From Brachypalpus laphriformis (taxonomy: Eukaryota > Arthropoda > Insecta > Diptera > Syrphidae): a stretch of DNA of 64,000 nucleotides. Of this stretch, positions 35,019 to 48,508 are shown piece by piece. The stretch spans positions 36,856,308-36,920,307 of the forward strand of contig OX246756.1 of the NCBI GenBank assembly GCA_945910035.1, given 5' to 3'. Numbering within the stretch: the first letter of the stretch is position 1; each line of letters opens with the position of its first letter. The position numbers and the translations under genes are program-made. The notes under the pieces are model-generated. The model saw only the letters and a list, made by a program, of their open reading frames with translations. It was not told where the DNA came from and did not search any database.

Positions 35019-35545
35019 ACATCTTGACTACGCAGACGTTGTATGCTTACTCTCCCACAGAATTATGGACATCCACCAAATGACAGCAGATGTGGAGAGG
35101 GAGGCAGGTGTCGCCGGGCTGAAAATTAATACGGCAAAAACTAAAATTATCAGCCTTGGAACTAACTCATCGGCTCAAATATGCATTGCTGGACAACCGG
35201 TGGAGAGAGTAGAGGATTTCCAGTATCTTGGGAGTATTGTCTCGACCGATGGTGGAACCGAACTAGATATAGCCAACAGGATCGCCAAAGCAAAGTCCAC
35301 GTTCGGGATGTTGTCCAAAATATGGCAAAGCAATGCAATCAGTTTGAGCCCCAAAATAAGACTGTTCCACTCCAACGTTGAATCCGTGCTGCTATATGGT
35401 TGCAGCACGTGGAGAGTGACCACTGCTATCACCAGAAAGCTACAAACGTTTGTTAATAGGTGCCTGCGCATTATCTTAAGGATTTTCTGGCCCAATCGTA
35501 TCTCTAACGAACACCTTTACGAGAGAACGGGACGGGAGGAAGATT
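35019..35545 (+). pseudogene. X2 LINE RT fragment
   Basis: LDYADVVCLLSHRIMDIHQM (RT box YADD changed to YADV) leads to AGLKINTAKTKIISLG, DFQYLGSIVSTDGG, VESVLLYGCSTW, FVNRCLRIILRIFWPNRISN and EHLYERTGREED. Same family as 58714-59625 (minus). Likely RTE-like. Its 5' and 3' parts are missing; it lies between J3 and the minus-strand LINE part at 35540. Confidence 0.82.
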
Positions 35546-35970
35546 CGCCTTTTTAGGAACGGACTGGACAAATGCTGTTTTCCATCTTCTCGGAAAGAGC
35601 CCAGAAGAATAGGACAGACAGAAAAGCTTACGCAGAGATTTTGCCAGCGTGGAAGAACACCTCTTCAGAGCTATGGGGGAAATACCATCTGGACCAGCGG
35701 ATTTGTGTATGTTAAAACCTTTAAGTACTGTACAAGTGTGAAAATGGACTTCTTCCATGGAAAATTCGACGCTTTTAAGTACGGCGGAGACAAAGTACTT
35801 TCTGACAGGGTGGTGTTCGCTGCAAAGTGAGCAGCAAGCAGTATTGACTATGTCTAAGGAGCCGACAGCTGGAATGTCACTATAAATGAGCGTTGGGATG
35901 GCAGAGGAGGCAGAATTTTTAATATGTTTGACGAATGACCAAAAATGTTTACTACATTTGGGACCTTGTA
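35540..35970 (-). pseudogene. CR1/Jockey-like LINE RT, 5' part
   Basis: Minus strand: WSFVKHIKNSASSAIPTLIY, ALKSVEFSMEEVHF-like sequence, HKSAGPDGISPIALKRCS and SSGLFPRRWKTAFVQSVPKK. This is the start of an RT domain and stops before the YRPI motif. It and 30607-32500 carry complementary, non-overlapping parts in the same orientation, so they are probably one element split by J3 and X2. Confidence 0.7.
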
Positions 35971-38202
35971 GAATTTGTTGCCTTCATTTTTTTGCGTTAA
36001 ATCTTGAATCAGTTTCTTTGCATCAATACGTCAAATTTCGTAGAAATTCGTAGCTTTGGACAGTATGGGAAAATACCTAATACGTTCCCAGTGTTGGTTT
36101 TTCTGGTTAAATAAGATCGGCCTATCTGTTACAAATAAAATCGAGATATCTCCATCCTTAACACCACAGTGAACAGAGCAGGTCAAAGTAGAAATTTTCT
36201 GTTTTACTCGAGTGTGGCTTTTTTTCACACGTTAGTGTATATGAATCCTTCAGAAGCTTAATTTCTAATGTCTGACATTTATTAGAATACTTGGCAATAA
36301 AAGAAGTCAATGTACATTTTTCATTTAAGTAATTTAGTCACATTTAGTGCCTACGCCACTTCACAGAATATTAATCTATTATATTATTTTTTCACTTTAA
36401 TGTCTGTCTAGAGAGTTTTTATGACATCCCTCTTTCTAATCTCTTTATAGTTCACCAAATGACATCTATAACTTTCTTTTTTTCACAATGTCAAACCATA
36501 ATTTCAATTCGGATGCATAAATAAAAATATAAACAAAGCTGACGTCATTTTCTCGCCGCGATAAACCATAACATAACCAATAACATCTTAAATAAACAAG
36601 TTATCTCAACCAGACACCGAAACAGCTGAATAAATTGTTGATTTTCTATAGAAGATACGATACTCGCACAATTCCACATTTGTAAGACAATACCCAACGA
36701 AAAAAAAACTCAAAACCGGTCTGCTACCTAGCCCGCCCTAAGTGCATCTACATATTTCCACACAACAATAGAGGAAGTCTGCGACTGGCGATATAAGATA
36801 CCTTCAACCATGTATACAAAATATGACTAGGGAATCAAATTGTTATCAGCAACCTCACCACGTTGCGATACATTCAATAATATTAAAAAAACAAAATCCT
36901 AGACAGCAAATCGTATATAGTATAATCGTAGCATAATAATAAACATCATCACCCCAACGTTCAATGATAAATATATCCCTTGGTCACGACTAATTTCATT
37001 GCATTCACATGCCATGGGAAAATTTCTACAAAGCAAAAATCTAAAAACAAAAAAAATATATTTTTTGAACTAATATCCGATTTACATAACCCACCTCCAC
37101 CCTATGCGATTGTCAAACGAATTTTAATAGAGTGGGGCCGGGAGGTTTTTGAAATTTGTATCCGTGTCTGTTATTTTTATTTATTTATATTTGTTTTGAA
37201 CTTGAATTCTACACTTAAAATATTTTTTCCCATGTCACACTTTTTGTATCTTCATACAGACAGTCGGACAGAAGCTAAAAATACCCGCGCTTGGAACCAC
37301 CAGCACCTGTTTGCTATAACATAAATTTTGTATCCATAAAAATGATTTACTACTTTTGAGTAAATTGCATAATGAAAATTCTTTCAAAAGATACACTTAA
37401 TTGATGTCAGAATTACTTGCTTGAACATTTAAATCATCTGTGGATACATTTGTATCATTTAGTTGCAGAAGTCATCATTCGACTTGGGAGGGACGACTAA
37501 TTATCATCTTAGTGCGAAGTTTTTGGTTTTTTTTTTTTTTTATTTCGTGATATTTAAATTAAATTTAAATTTATCATCAAAACTTATAATCACCTTTTAT
37601 TAATTTATTTTAATTTGTTTAGAATTTTCGATCGCGCAAACAAAATCGACAATCTTTCGTAAATGCACTGAACTAGCAATGTACTTGCAAGCACGCTTCA
37701 CTATTTGTTTCTTTTTTTTTTTTTTTGGAAATATTTCGTAAACAAAATTCACCTCGACCGAAAGTGGATTTCAAAACTATCGGATGCGACTGCTAGCAGG
37801 CGTTATAGAAGTGAAACTGAAACAAGTTGTTCAACGGACGGCTAGAAAACTCGATGGGAATTTGTTGGTTTGACGATGATGATGCAGTCAATGGTCGTCA
37901 CGGCGAATGGTTGGAGAGGCGATAACCCCACTGAATTTGTAGAGAACATGATGTGGTAGTAAGAATTATGTTTGTATATTTTCAACTTCTTTTATTTTTA
38001 ACACACTCAAGCACGTACAAAATACTAGATGGCTGGTGTTAGATACTTTTTTTTGCCAGGGATACCACTTTGTTATTTGGGAAATCAAATACATGTGTTT
38101 ATGAAAGGTGTACAGTAGAAAATCTATTCAGCTCTCTCGTTATCAGACCACGAAACTCATCAGTTATTTAGAGCCGGCTAAGGAGCGTAGGCACTAAATT
38201 GT
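35971..38202. other. No recognised gene; AT-rich
   Basis: About 2.2 kb with poly(A/T) tracts (for example near 37525 and 37712). No exon with homology I recognise, no terminal repeats, no tRNA-like boxes. Could be host intergenic DNA. Confidence 0.5.
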
Positions 38203-38327
38203 AGGTCCCTTCCATTCTTGTGAAAAAAAAACCCACGCAACATGAGTGGTTGCGAGAGGCTAGGCCCTGGCACTTAAAGAGCTGTTGCGCCACATATTTA
38301 TTTATTTATTTATTTATTTAAGGAGCG
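38203..38327 (+). repeat. SINE-B 3' fragment
   Basis: Contains tgtaggtcccttccattctt, catgagtggttgcgag and gcacttaaagagctgttgcg, followed by a (TATT)n tail of about 30 nt. Only the 3' third of the family is present. It ends directly at the 5' edge of RTE copy R3. Confidence 0.85.
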
Positions 38328-39978
38328 TATAAGGAACACTTCTGCAGACTGTTAAACGGTGATGATGACCAATATTCCGCTGTCAGGCAGAATGAGCCAT
38401 TCAACAGTGACGATGACAGTCAAGATTCCCGTCAACCCGATCAGAATGAAGTGAGGATAGCGATATCTAAACTCAAATCCAACAAAGCTGCTGGAGCCGA
38501 CGGCCTTGCCGCCGAACTTTTCAAGGCAGGAGGAGATGAGTTGGTAAGGAGCATGCACCAGCTCATCTGTAAAATCTGGTCGGACGAAAGTATGCCCGAT
38601 GTATGGAACCTCAGCATCGTTTGCCCGATCCTGAAGAAAGGAGACCCTATGAACTGCGCCAACTACAGAGGTATAAGTCGCCTAAATATCGCATATAAGA
38701 TCCTGTCTGCCGTACTATGTGAACGCCTAAAACCGATCGTCAACAACCTGATAGGTCCTTATCAGTGCGGTTTCAGGCCGGGAAAGTCCACCATTGACCA
38801 AATATTCACACTACGGCAGATCTTGGAAAAAACCCATGAATATAAAATCGATACGCACCACCTCTTCATCGATTTCAAAGTTGCCTATGATAGCGTGTAT
38901 AGAGACGAGTTATACAGAGCCATGTCTAGTCTTGGCATCCCTACCAAGCTCGTCCGTTTGTGCAGAATGACGATGGAGAACTCTCGCTGCTCCATTAAAG
39001 TCGGTAAGAACATCACCGAACCGTTCGATGTCAGGAAAGGTCATAGACAAGGCGACGCGCTATCATGCGATCTCTTTAACATAGTACTTGAGAGAATTGT
39101 ACGAAACTCACAAGCCAACACCGGAGGTACAATCTTTTACAAGTCTGAAAACTTCTCGCTTATGCCGATGACATTGACATAATCGGAAGAACTCAGCGGG
39201 CAGTCAATGGGGCATTTACGAGTATTGAGAACGAGGCAGCAAAGATGGGTCTAGCGGTCAATGAAAGGAAAACAAAATATATGCTGTCTACAAAAAAGGA
39301 CACACAACATCGGCGTCTTGGACAGAGCGCCACAATAGACAGATCAAATTTTGAGGTAGTAAAGGATTTTGTCTACCTAGGCTCTATGGTCAGCTCCGCA
39401 AATGACATCAGTGGAGAGATCACACGGAGAATTACTCTTGCCAATCGTTGTTTCTATGGGCTAAAACGGCAATTAAGTAGCAAAGCCCTATCTCGAACTA
39501 CTAAGGTAACTCTCCATAAGACATTAATCATCCCAGTCCTGCTGTATGGCGCAGAGGCATGGGCTTTAACAAAACCGGATGAGGATGCCCTTGGTTATTT
39601 TGAGAGAAAAGTTCTTCGAGCGATCTTTGGTCCCGTCTGCATAGGCGGTGAGTGGAGGAGAAGGTACAATGCCGAACTATACGGCCTATACAAGGACATC
39701 GACTTAGCCAGAAGAGTTCACATACAGCGACTAAGATGGCTGGGTCATTTAGAGCGGATGGAGCCCAACCTTCCCGCTAAGAAAGTCTTCGAATCCACCC
39801 CGGATGGACGGCGCAGTAGAAGACGACCTCGCGGTAGGTGGCGCAAACAAGTGGAGGGTGACCTCAACCAACTTGGCGTGCGCAACTGGAGGCAGCTGGC
39901 TCGTAACCGTGCTGGCTGGAGAGGTTTGTTGGTTGAGGCCCAGGTCCACCCCGGACTGTAGCGCCATCTAAGTAAGTA
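38328..39978 (+). mobile_element. R3: 5'-truncated RTE copy
   Basis: Aligns to R1 from about 8417 onward with only scattered differences and ends in cgccatctaagtaagtaagt. 5'-truncated before RT. It gives the reference codons that identify the two nonsense mutations in R1. No target duplication recognised. Confidence 0.9.
38436..39961 (+). pseudogene. R3 reverse transcriptase, one frameshift
   Basis: Open from RIAISKLKSNKAAGADGLAA through GFRPGKSTIDQIFTL and RQGDALSCDLF. A 1-nt deletion near 39150 (tctgaaaacttctc against ctgtacaactactc in R1) shifts frame just before the YADD box, which is intact in the new frame. The second segment runs without a stop from there to TAG 39959-39961 and contains SMVSSANDISGEITRR, GAEAWALTKPDEDAL and LRWLGHLERMEP. 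Apart from the truncation a single base separates it from an open frame. Confidence 0.9.
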
Positions 39979-41286
39979 AGTTCGTCTGCCGGGTCCTTTG
40001 CCGAAAAGAAACTGAATGTCAGTTCAAAGAGAACAGAACAATTTCGACGGACTATGTGTCTCTTCAGCGAAGCAGGTGCTACCCTCTGCAACAGAAGCGC
40101 TGTAGATTGTTGAGAATGGTGCACCTTTCAAGAAACACCTCTGGCGAGCTAATTCTTTTAACTTTGGGACTCGGATGACAACCGCTTAGCAATCTACTAT
40201 CAACTATACCAAATGAGTATTTCGTGACCTTAAGCCAATGAAGTACTAATCCTCTCAGGATGAATTTCTTGTCGGACAATTTCCCAATAGCTTCGCTCTT
40301 AGTAACGAGAAGATCTGCACTATAATGAAAGCCTTAAAACAAGAAAGTCTGAATGGAACATCTTTCAATACTAGTCGAAAAATTGCTCTCTTATCTCTAA
40401 GTCGGTTTTTTTTTTTTGTTCACCTATTATGTTTAACCGTGTCTAGTTTTTCTCAAACACTCGACTTCGAAATCGTTAGTCAAAGCCGACAAATCCGTCG
40501 GGCTCCAAATTAGACATTAATGCCAAGCGCGCATGCTTCAAAAGGTTCTCTTAAAATACCACAACAACAGCATTAGATTTCTTAAAAAATATAACAAAAA
40601 CGACACCAAGGCGACATCGAGTGAATTCCTGGATCAGAATTAATCGACTTATGGTCCAAAATACGGGCTCCCTACCTACTTACATGGAAGAATTTACTCT
40701 TGAAACAATATTAATTAACAGTCTCTATTCAAGAGCCCTACGAATCCTCAAAATTGTAATATTTTATAAACCTTCTTACTTTATCGCTTATTGCACTTTT
40801 TAGATCCAGTTATGAACTAAGCTACCTTTCATTTAAAGACATCAAGTTGGCAATCTCTTTCGGATCCAAAATATTTTACTTCCTTTTTCTAAAGCTGATT
40901 AAGGAAAATGCTGACCGTGTATTCTAAATTTTATTCTTAAAAACCTATGTTACAAAAACCCATTCACTTAACATTAAGTCGACAGCAAGGGTTTAATGCG
41001 ATGGTACGTCCACAACTCTGAAAATTAATTAAAATGGCCGCCACAGTACATGACTCCTAAGAGACATTAGCCTGATCCGAATACACATCGTGAGCTCAAT
41101 GCCCAAAGCCCAAAATCAACAAGGAATAAACGTTTCTAAAATGAAGAAAAGAGTCCATGCAAAATAGGAATTTATCTTTACTCCCACTTGCAAGCATACG
41201 AAATCCAATAGCAATAGAAATGTGTGGAGTACGTAAACTTACTTTGAGATAGCTTAGCAAAGTTTAAGCCTCTAATCTTCTATTAC
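39979..41286. other. No recognised feature
   Basis: AT-rich with a few open frames of 60-86 codons that match nothing I know. No element ends found. Confidence 0.5.
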
Positions 41287-41575
41287 AAAGTACAAATATT
41301 TGGCGCAACAGCTCTTTAAAGTGCCAGGGCCTAGCTTCTCGCAACCACTCATGCTGTGTGCGTTATATTTTTTACACGAATGGAAGGGACCTACAGTTTA
41401 ATGCCGAATCCAAACGGCGATTTGAGAAGCTTTTTCATGACAACAATACTCTCGGATGTTTGTCAGACGCTCGCGAGAGGTGGGACCGTGAAAAAACTTT
41501 TGGTATTTTCTGGGATTCGAACTTGGAACCTCGTGATCCGACACACTAACCACTTTCGCCACGGCGCCCACTTCT
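41287..41575 (-). repeat. SINE-B copy with 11-bp TSD
   Basis: tRNA-like head on the minus strand (gggcgccgtggcgaaagtgg, then agttcgaatcccag), body and ctgttgcgccaaatattt end as in the other copies. The flanks carry tcttctattac at 41276-41286 and 41576-41586, a perfect target duplication. A small deletion in the head removes part of the D/T-arm spacer compared with 56488-56787. Confidence 0.92.
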
Positions 41576-41586
41576 TCTTCTATTAC

Positions 41587-42028
41587 TTCGAGTTTAAATT
41601 TGTCTAAAATTGTCCCAAAACACTATATCAGCTTACAGCTCAGAATCAGGTGTTCACAGAGAAAGAAGGATAATTTTAGATCGTTTATAGATGTTTAAAA
41701 TTCTTTTTACATTAAGGTTAATTTGTTTCAATGTGAAAAAGTGGGATCACCTAAAATTAGCTAAACATACTCATATACTCGAGAGAAAAAGAAAAGCATG
41801 TGTTGAGTTGAATTCATTGCCAGAGAGAATGGAATATTTTCTTTATTTTTTCTTTTCACGTTTCCCACTCAAACGAATTACTCGGACATGGGGGAGACTT
41901 TTGACGCTGAATTCCTGGCATAAGATATTCTTCACTGTTGATTGTTGTGTCGTGTGCCATACAGTATGATGTGTCTAATTTTGTGTTGTAGACGTAATCG
42001 TAAATGGTTGGTTGTTAGCTAGTATGAG
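41587..42028. other. No recognised feature
   Basis: One open frame of 92 codons (41691-41969) has no recognisable motif and typical AT-rich composition. I do not call it a gene. Confidence 0.45.
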
Positions 42029-43814
42029 TACAGTTAAACCTCTTTATTAAGAACTTCATTGTAAAGAAATTCTTTATATTGCGAAATTCGTTATTGTCTC
42101 TTCCCCTTAAAAAAAAAATATGTACATGATTTTCTATATAACGAACGTCTCCTTATAAAGAATACATTTTTGCAACTCTGCGGCATAATTACTTCCTTAT
42201 AACGAATTTCTAATAACAATATACGCACTGTGTGACATTGCGCGCTCCGAACAAACAATCGAACACAACCTTCTTCTGGTAGCTTTCAGGAAACGTACAT
42301 ATAATTAGGCATTGACGTATTATAATATATGGACTGCTAATGAAATGTCACTTTCATACTATGCCTGCAGAAAAATTATGTTCCAACATCTCAAGCTACC
42401 TTATTTCAGTGCGGTATTAAACAGAAACAAAATATACGCCATCATAGATATCCGCCATAGAAACTTGCCCTATCTATGTTTGTTCAAGTGTACTGGCTTG
42501 AAAAAACGGTAGATGTCACTGCAAATATTTTCTTGTTTCCTACAGTTACAATATTATGAATTTAAATTCGTTGCAACACAATCTGTATTGTGAATCACAG
42601 CCAACCACATAACACTTCATTTTATATCTATCCTCCTTTTTTTAGCTAGAGTTATTATTTATTCCACAATGAAATGTTCCCAGCTTATTTTTCCACAATC
42701 AAAAACACAACTTATTTTTTTTTCCATTGACTCGCAAACTGTGACATCTATAGTGGCTCATACACCATTCAATTCGATTGTAAGCTGAGTTGTCAACTGA
42801 ATTGATGCTTGACCACACACATCAACTGAATTGGAAGACTTTGCTTCATTTGTCAAAAATATAATTTGTTTTCTGCAAAAAAAAAAAAAAAAATACGGTT
42901 CAAAACATTCCTATTCGAATTTAAAGTCATGTTTTTTTCGCTATTTATTTTCTTAACAACAAGAAAGAAAATTAAAGACAAGACAATTAAAATCATTCAT
43001 TACCACAACTCAAACACAACTCGCACTTCATTTGACAGAAAATCAACCAATTCGGCCACACACGATTCAACTCAGTTGAAAGACTTCATTCAACTTGGGA
43101 AAATCAAAATCTTTTGATTTTTCTCCAACCAACTTTCCAACCGTCAAATCGGTCAAATGACTACGCCACACATGGGTTGAAGTGTGTATGGTGGGCTTAT
43201 GGCAACGAATATTGAAACTATTTAAATGTTAACAGTTTTCTACAGCCAGTACACTTGAACAAACACAGATGGAGCAAGTTAATATGGCGGATATCTATAA
43301 TGGCTGATATTTTGTTTCTGTTTAATACCGCACTGAAACAAGGGAGCTTGAGATGTTGGAACATGCGTGAAGTTCGGCACTAGCAAAAATCCTCATCCTA
43401 ACCCTCCACGTGTGTGCCAGCTGGAAATAACCACCACAGCAGTCTTGTACGATGTCAAGATGGGGTTAGCCAAGACCAGGAGGCATTAAAGAGAATTCTT
43501 AGCTCCTCAATAGCTTAATTTTCTATTTATGCTTTTTGGTCATCGGATCGAGGTACCTGATTTCAGTGGTGGAGTGAGCGCTTAATGCACGAAACCGTGC
43601 CCAAGAATGCAAGGCTGGGGGTTAAACCAGTCTCTAACGAGCTCCTTCGGACGCACAGGCGGGGTCCACCTTGCCTTATCCCGATACTACGGTGCTGTCG
43701 GGGCTAACCGTAATTCCGTATTACTCGCGGGTCCAAAATCCGAAAATTTAAAAAATGAAAAAAAACAAAACAAGAAAATGAAAACAAAAATACAACAAAA
43801 AAAACAAAAAAAAT

Positions 43815-44955
43815 GAATTTCCTAGCACTTCATCAGAAGACGAATTGCTCGCTTCCAGCCAGGAAAAGACGGCGGAGAGCGAGACGCTCCCCAAACCTTT
43901 AACAACCACTAAAACCACAGCGTCGGATACTCGACTTAGTGCCCATAAGCGCGAAACACCCAACTCTCACAAGTCGGCCAGCAACCGCAGGAAAATCGCG
44001 TACCAGCGTGCCATCTTCATTCTGGGTAAGATTACTAAGAAAGAGGTGGACGGCACGCGAACGGGACCTGGCCGATGAAGTCAAATTCCAGAAGGTTATT
44101 GATGAGTACATCAACTACTGCAATACCCCACAACTTTCCAAAAGCGATGCAGCAAAGCGCAACCGATCCCAAGAGGAAATCAAGTCCGATTCCCAAAGGA
44201 TCAAAGTCCCTAAGCTGTCAACACCCAACCCCAATGAACCTTCTACCTCCTCGGCTTTCCAAGCGACACGAACTGTCAGCGAGGTTGTCAGAGACGATCT
44301 CCAAGTCGCCCTGGTAGACGAGCTCTCTACCGACGGCAAGGCAGTGACTGAAGTCTGGGGAGCCATCGAGGTCAAACTATTCCAGATGGTCATGGACCAT
44401 CTTATTAACAACCAAGGAGGACCGGGACCCTGTTTCGACTCAGCTGAGATCATACGAGGGTACAGGGTCATCAAATGCGAGGACGCCTTCTCTAAGGAAT
44501 TCCTAAGCGGCTGCGTTCACAAGATCCGTGACGCATGGGACGGCTTGAGGCTCAAGCTGATCCTGGCCAGAGAGATTCCGAGGAGACCGAGAATCCGCAT
44601 TTGGCTCCCTAACATGCCCATTAACGACAACCTACTGCTAAATTGCCTGAAGCTGCATAACTACGATTCCCATGGATGACTGGAAAGTTATCAAGGTTGA
44701 GGAACCCCACAACAATACCCTCTCCTTCCTTCTTCTTATTAATGAAGACAGTGCCGTCTCCATTGAGAAAACGGATGCAAACTCCGCTTCGGCATCAGGT
44801 ATGCCAAAGTAAAAATTTTCCGATCCTCTGGTCTCACTGACGACTTCGACGAAGTCGACGGTGCCAACAAGTTGTTGGAGGACATGAGGATTGAAACTAC
44901 ATCCCAAACCACAAATAACACCGATAATACCAATGCTGAAAGTCATTCAGATTAA
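43815..44955 (+). pseudogene. L4 ORF1 relic (gag-like, DUF4780-type)
   Basis: Opens as NEFPSTSSEDELLASSQEKT, with one basic helical module (RRKIAYQRAIFILGKITKKE), then a frameshift near 44045 into WTARERDLADEVKFQKVIDE. The C-terminal domain (LQVALVDEL ... AEIIRGYRVIKCEDAFSKEF ... RIWLPNMPINDNLLL) matches residues 501-680 of L5 ORF1. Two more frameshifts (about 44675 and 44775) precede the end at 44953-44955. No retroviral-type CCHC knuckle is visible. It presumably served as the RNA-binding ORF1 protein, by analogy with other LINEs. Confidence 0.82.
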
Positions 44956-47900
44956 TCTGCACCACTCGATTAGTGCTACAGATAATCTGGTGGTTTTTCT
45001 AAAGGAGGAAAACATTGACATCAGCATTGTCCAAGAACCCTGGGTAAACGGCCCTGACATTAAGGGCCTCTATGACAACCAATACAACCTTTTTTACAAC
45101 CGGAATAACATCAATCATGGTAAGCCAAGAACCTGCATTCTAGCTAAAAAGCATATTAAAGCCTTTATATGTCCAAATTTTAGCTCGTCCGATTTAACAA
45201 CGGTCAAAATAGAGAACGCGGGTAGTGCAGACCTATACATCTCCTCTGCCTACATGGCACACGACCGCCAATCATCGCCCGAAGAATTTCAAGACATGGT
45301 GACGGCTATCTCCACAACAAAGACCAACCTGCTTATGGGCTGCTACGCAAATGCCAGACACGTGCTATGGGGCAGTTCCGAAAGCAACGAGCGAGGTGAG
45401 TCCTTGTTCGAATATTCCTTGCAAATAACCTCTCAGTATGTAACAAAGGCAACTCTCCAACCTTTATTTTCCGAGTAGGAAAAATTTCAACGGCTGGGAA
45501 GATGTCATAGACGTTACACTCTCTAATAACAGTAGTAGTATGAAAGTCGAGAACTGGAGAGTATCCAATCTGAAGTCTTTTTCAGACCATAATTGGATCC
45601 TCTTCAATGTAGATCTCGAGATCGAGACTCCCAAACCCTACAGAAACCCCAAAAGAACCGACTGGACAAAGTTTAGTCAAGTCGTTAGATCCAAGCTACG
45701 TAGAACTCCAAACGCTTTAATAACCTCCACTGCAGAACTAGACACAAAAGTAAAGACTTTCGAAAAAGCCTTCAATAATGCTTTTAAAGTTGCGTGTCCG
45801 GTCAAATACAGCAAAAAAAACTTCCCTCCGTGGTGGAACGAAGAACTCTCTAACCTCAGGAAACTGACTAGAGAGACCTTCAATATCTGCTACAAGTGCA
45901 AATACTGGCAGCCTTACACGGACAGCCTTAAAATATACAAAAAAAATCGATCAGAATGGCCAAGAAACGGTCCTGGATAGAGTATTGCCAATTAATTGAT
46001 ACCCTCAAAGACTCCGCTAGACTCAGCAAGATTCTATCGAAGGATCATTCCAATCCATCCCTCCTGAAAAGGTCAGATGGTAAGTGGACGGAGTCAACTG
46101 CTGAATCCTTAAAGATCTTAATACACACCCACTTTCCCGGATGTAAAGACAGCTACACTGAGCCTAACAGTTCGCAATGCCTGCAATCCTGGGAACACAT
46201 AATACCCATTATTACCGAAGAAAAAATATCCTGGGCCATTCGCAGCTTCGTCCCTTATAAATCTCCAGACCCAGATGGCATTCTGCCCATTATGCTACAA
46301 AAAATGAAAGAGGTAGCAATCCCATGGCTCGTGCCGATTTTCAGGAGCTGCATCCTAAATAACCATGTACCCCACTCATGGAGACGGGTGAGAGTGGTTT
46401 TCATTCCGAAGGTGAGGAGGCGCGGACATGAGAACGCGAAAGATTTCAGACCAATCAGTCTGACCTCCTTCGTTTTGAAGACCCTCGAGCGCCTTCTAGA
46501 CAACCATCTGCGAGATACAATCGAGTCATCTCTTTCCAAATCCCAACACGCATACCTCAAAGGAAGATCTACAGAAACAGCTCTTCATGAAGTAGTGCGA
46601 ACAATAGAAAAATCCCTACAGTATAAGGTATACACTTTAGCTACCTCTATAGACATAGAAGGAGCTTTTAACAATGTACATACTGAAGTAATTCTAGAGT
46701 CCCTCACGGTGCTGGGCATAGAAACCTACCTAAGTCAATGGATAGTCTCTACGCTCAGCACTAGAACTATTCAGGCATCTCTAGGAAACAGCACCATAAC
46801 GAAATTTGCAAGTAGAGGAACGCCCCGAGGTGGAGTCATCTCACCTCTACTAAGGCTAATAGTCATGAATAAAATCCTTTTATGCTTAGACAGAGAAAGA
46901 ATTAAAGTAGTTGGGTATGCGGACGACATGGTGATTTTAGTGTCGAGACTTTTTCCTCCCGTGATAAGTGAGATCATGGAGAGTGCTCTAAGTAAAGTCA
47001 CCGCATGGGCCAGAAAGTGTGGACTTGGAGTCAACCCAAATAAAACTGAACTGATGCTTTTCACCACAAAAACCAAAATACCCGACTTCAATCTTCCTCG
47101 ATTAAACGGTCAGATACTCTCCTTATCTTAAAGTGCTAAGTACCTAGGAGTTAATCTAGATCCTAAACTTATCTGGAAACCAAACATAGACGAACGAGTA
47201 AAGAAAGCATGTATAGCCTTCTATGCCTGCAACAGAACCTTCGGCAAAAGATGGGGCCTGCAACCAAAATTGACCCTGTGGATGTACACAACCGTAGTAC
47301 GCCCAATCCTTACCTACGGGTCGATAGTATGGTGGCCGGCCCTTAAAAAAGCCTATAACATAACCAAACTAAATAAGGTGCAAAGAGCAGCATGCATAGG
47401 CACCACAGGCGCCCTACGGTCGACTCCGTCAGACGCTCTAACAGTCCTGCTACACCTTTTACCCCTAGATCTACATATCACAAACATCTCAGCGCACAGC
47501 GCAATCAGACTCAGAGAGTCCAAGTGTTGGACTGCTAAACCCTATGGACACAGCATCCTAGATTCTCTACCAGGAGAACTCGTATCGACTCCAATAGACT
47601 ACATCATCCCCACATTGAACTTCACAAAGCGTTTCGATGTACAATTCCCTACAAGAAAAGATTGGCAAGATGGACAGGCGGCCAGTGGTTTCGATCTAAC
47701 AGTCTACACCGATGGGTCAAAAATGGGCTGTGGGGTTGGTGCGGGTGTTTTCTCGGAGTCCCTGAACATCGCAAGATCGTATCGACTCCCGGACGCTGCC
47801 AGCGTCTTCCAAGCGGAATTACTCGCCATTCGCGAAGCCTGTCGTCAAATCAAGTCACACACAAATACACTACCAAGGCAAAGAATCGCTATTTTAATTG

Positions 47901-48508
47901 ATAACCAAGCTGCTATCAAAGCCATTGCCTCTGAAACCATTTCCTCGAAATTAGAACTAGAATGCCGACAGGAGCTGGCCTCGCTAGATGGCCAACGCAT
48001 GGTGACCCTAGTCTGGGTTCCAGGCCACAGCAACGTTGATGGCAACGAACATGCTGACGAACTGGCCAGGCGAGGCTCAGCCCTTCAATGCTCACTTGCT
48101 GAACTTGTTCACACCCCGCTCGGAGCAATTAAGGCAAACATCTCCTCAATCTTTGTTAAAAAAGCTAACCTTAAATGGGCCAGGTTAACGAACTGCGTCA
48201 TATCCAGGAAGATGTGGTCTAACTACAACAAGACCAAAACAACCGCCCTATTGAACAGAACGCGCAAAGACATTGCCCGTACAATCGCGATAATCACGGG
48301 ACACTGGCCGGTAGGAGAGCACGCAGCCAAACTAGGTATCCCATATAATACACACTGCCGTAGTTGCAACATAGCCACCGAAAAGGAAACAATTATCCAC
48401 TACATGTGCAATTGTCCAGCACAGCAATTGTCCAATTCACTTGAGGAGATCTCGGGTAAGAACATAAATGAGCTAACCCTCTTCTTAAACTCCACAGGCT
48501 GGCTCTAG
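44933..48508 (+). pseudogene. L4 ORF2 relic: EN, RT, RNase H, CCHC
   Basis: ATG at 44933 (MLKVIQINLHHS). The endonuclease keeps IVQEPW and SDHNW, but the metal-binding Asp is Tyr (GCYANA, L5 GCDANA). Frameshifts lie near 45425-45480 and 45950. RT (45956 on) has RPISLTSFVLKTLERLLD, GTPRGGVISPLL and GYADDMVIL. A TAA at 47129-47131 interrupts in frame just before SAKYLG. RNase H has all four acids (YTDGSK, FQAEL, LIDNQ, HADEL). The end carries CRSC ... HYMCNC (48358-48420). Stop TAG 48506-48508. Confidence 0.92.

Noticed and set aside
39990..40280. Open frames near 39864-40279 (minus) as a gene
   Set aside because: No motif, several stops in likely extensions, no splice structure I could defend.
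42866..43117. 83-codon frame inside the long-TIR element as its transposase
   Set aside because: Starts in an A-run, is low-complexity and shows no DDE or zinc-finger motif.
4777..47131. Stop codons before the AKYLG motif in both L1 and L4 as a programmed signal
   Set aside because: The stops fall at neighbouring, not identical, codons, and L5 has none; ordinary decay explains them.
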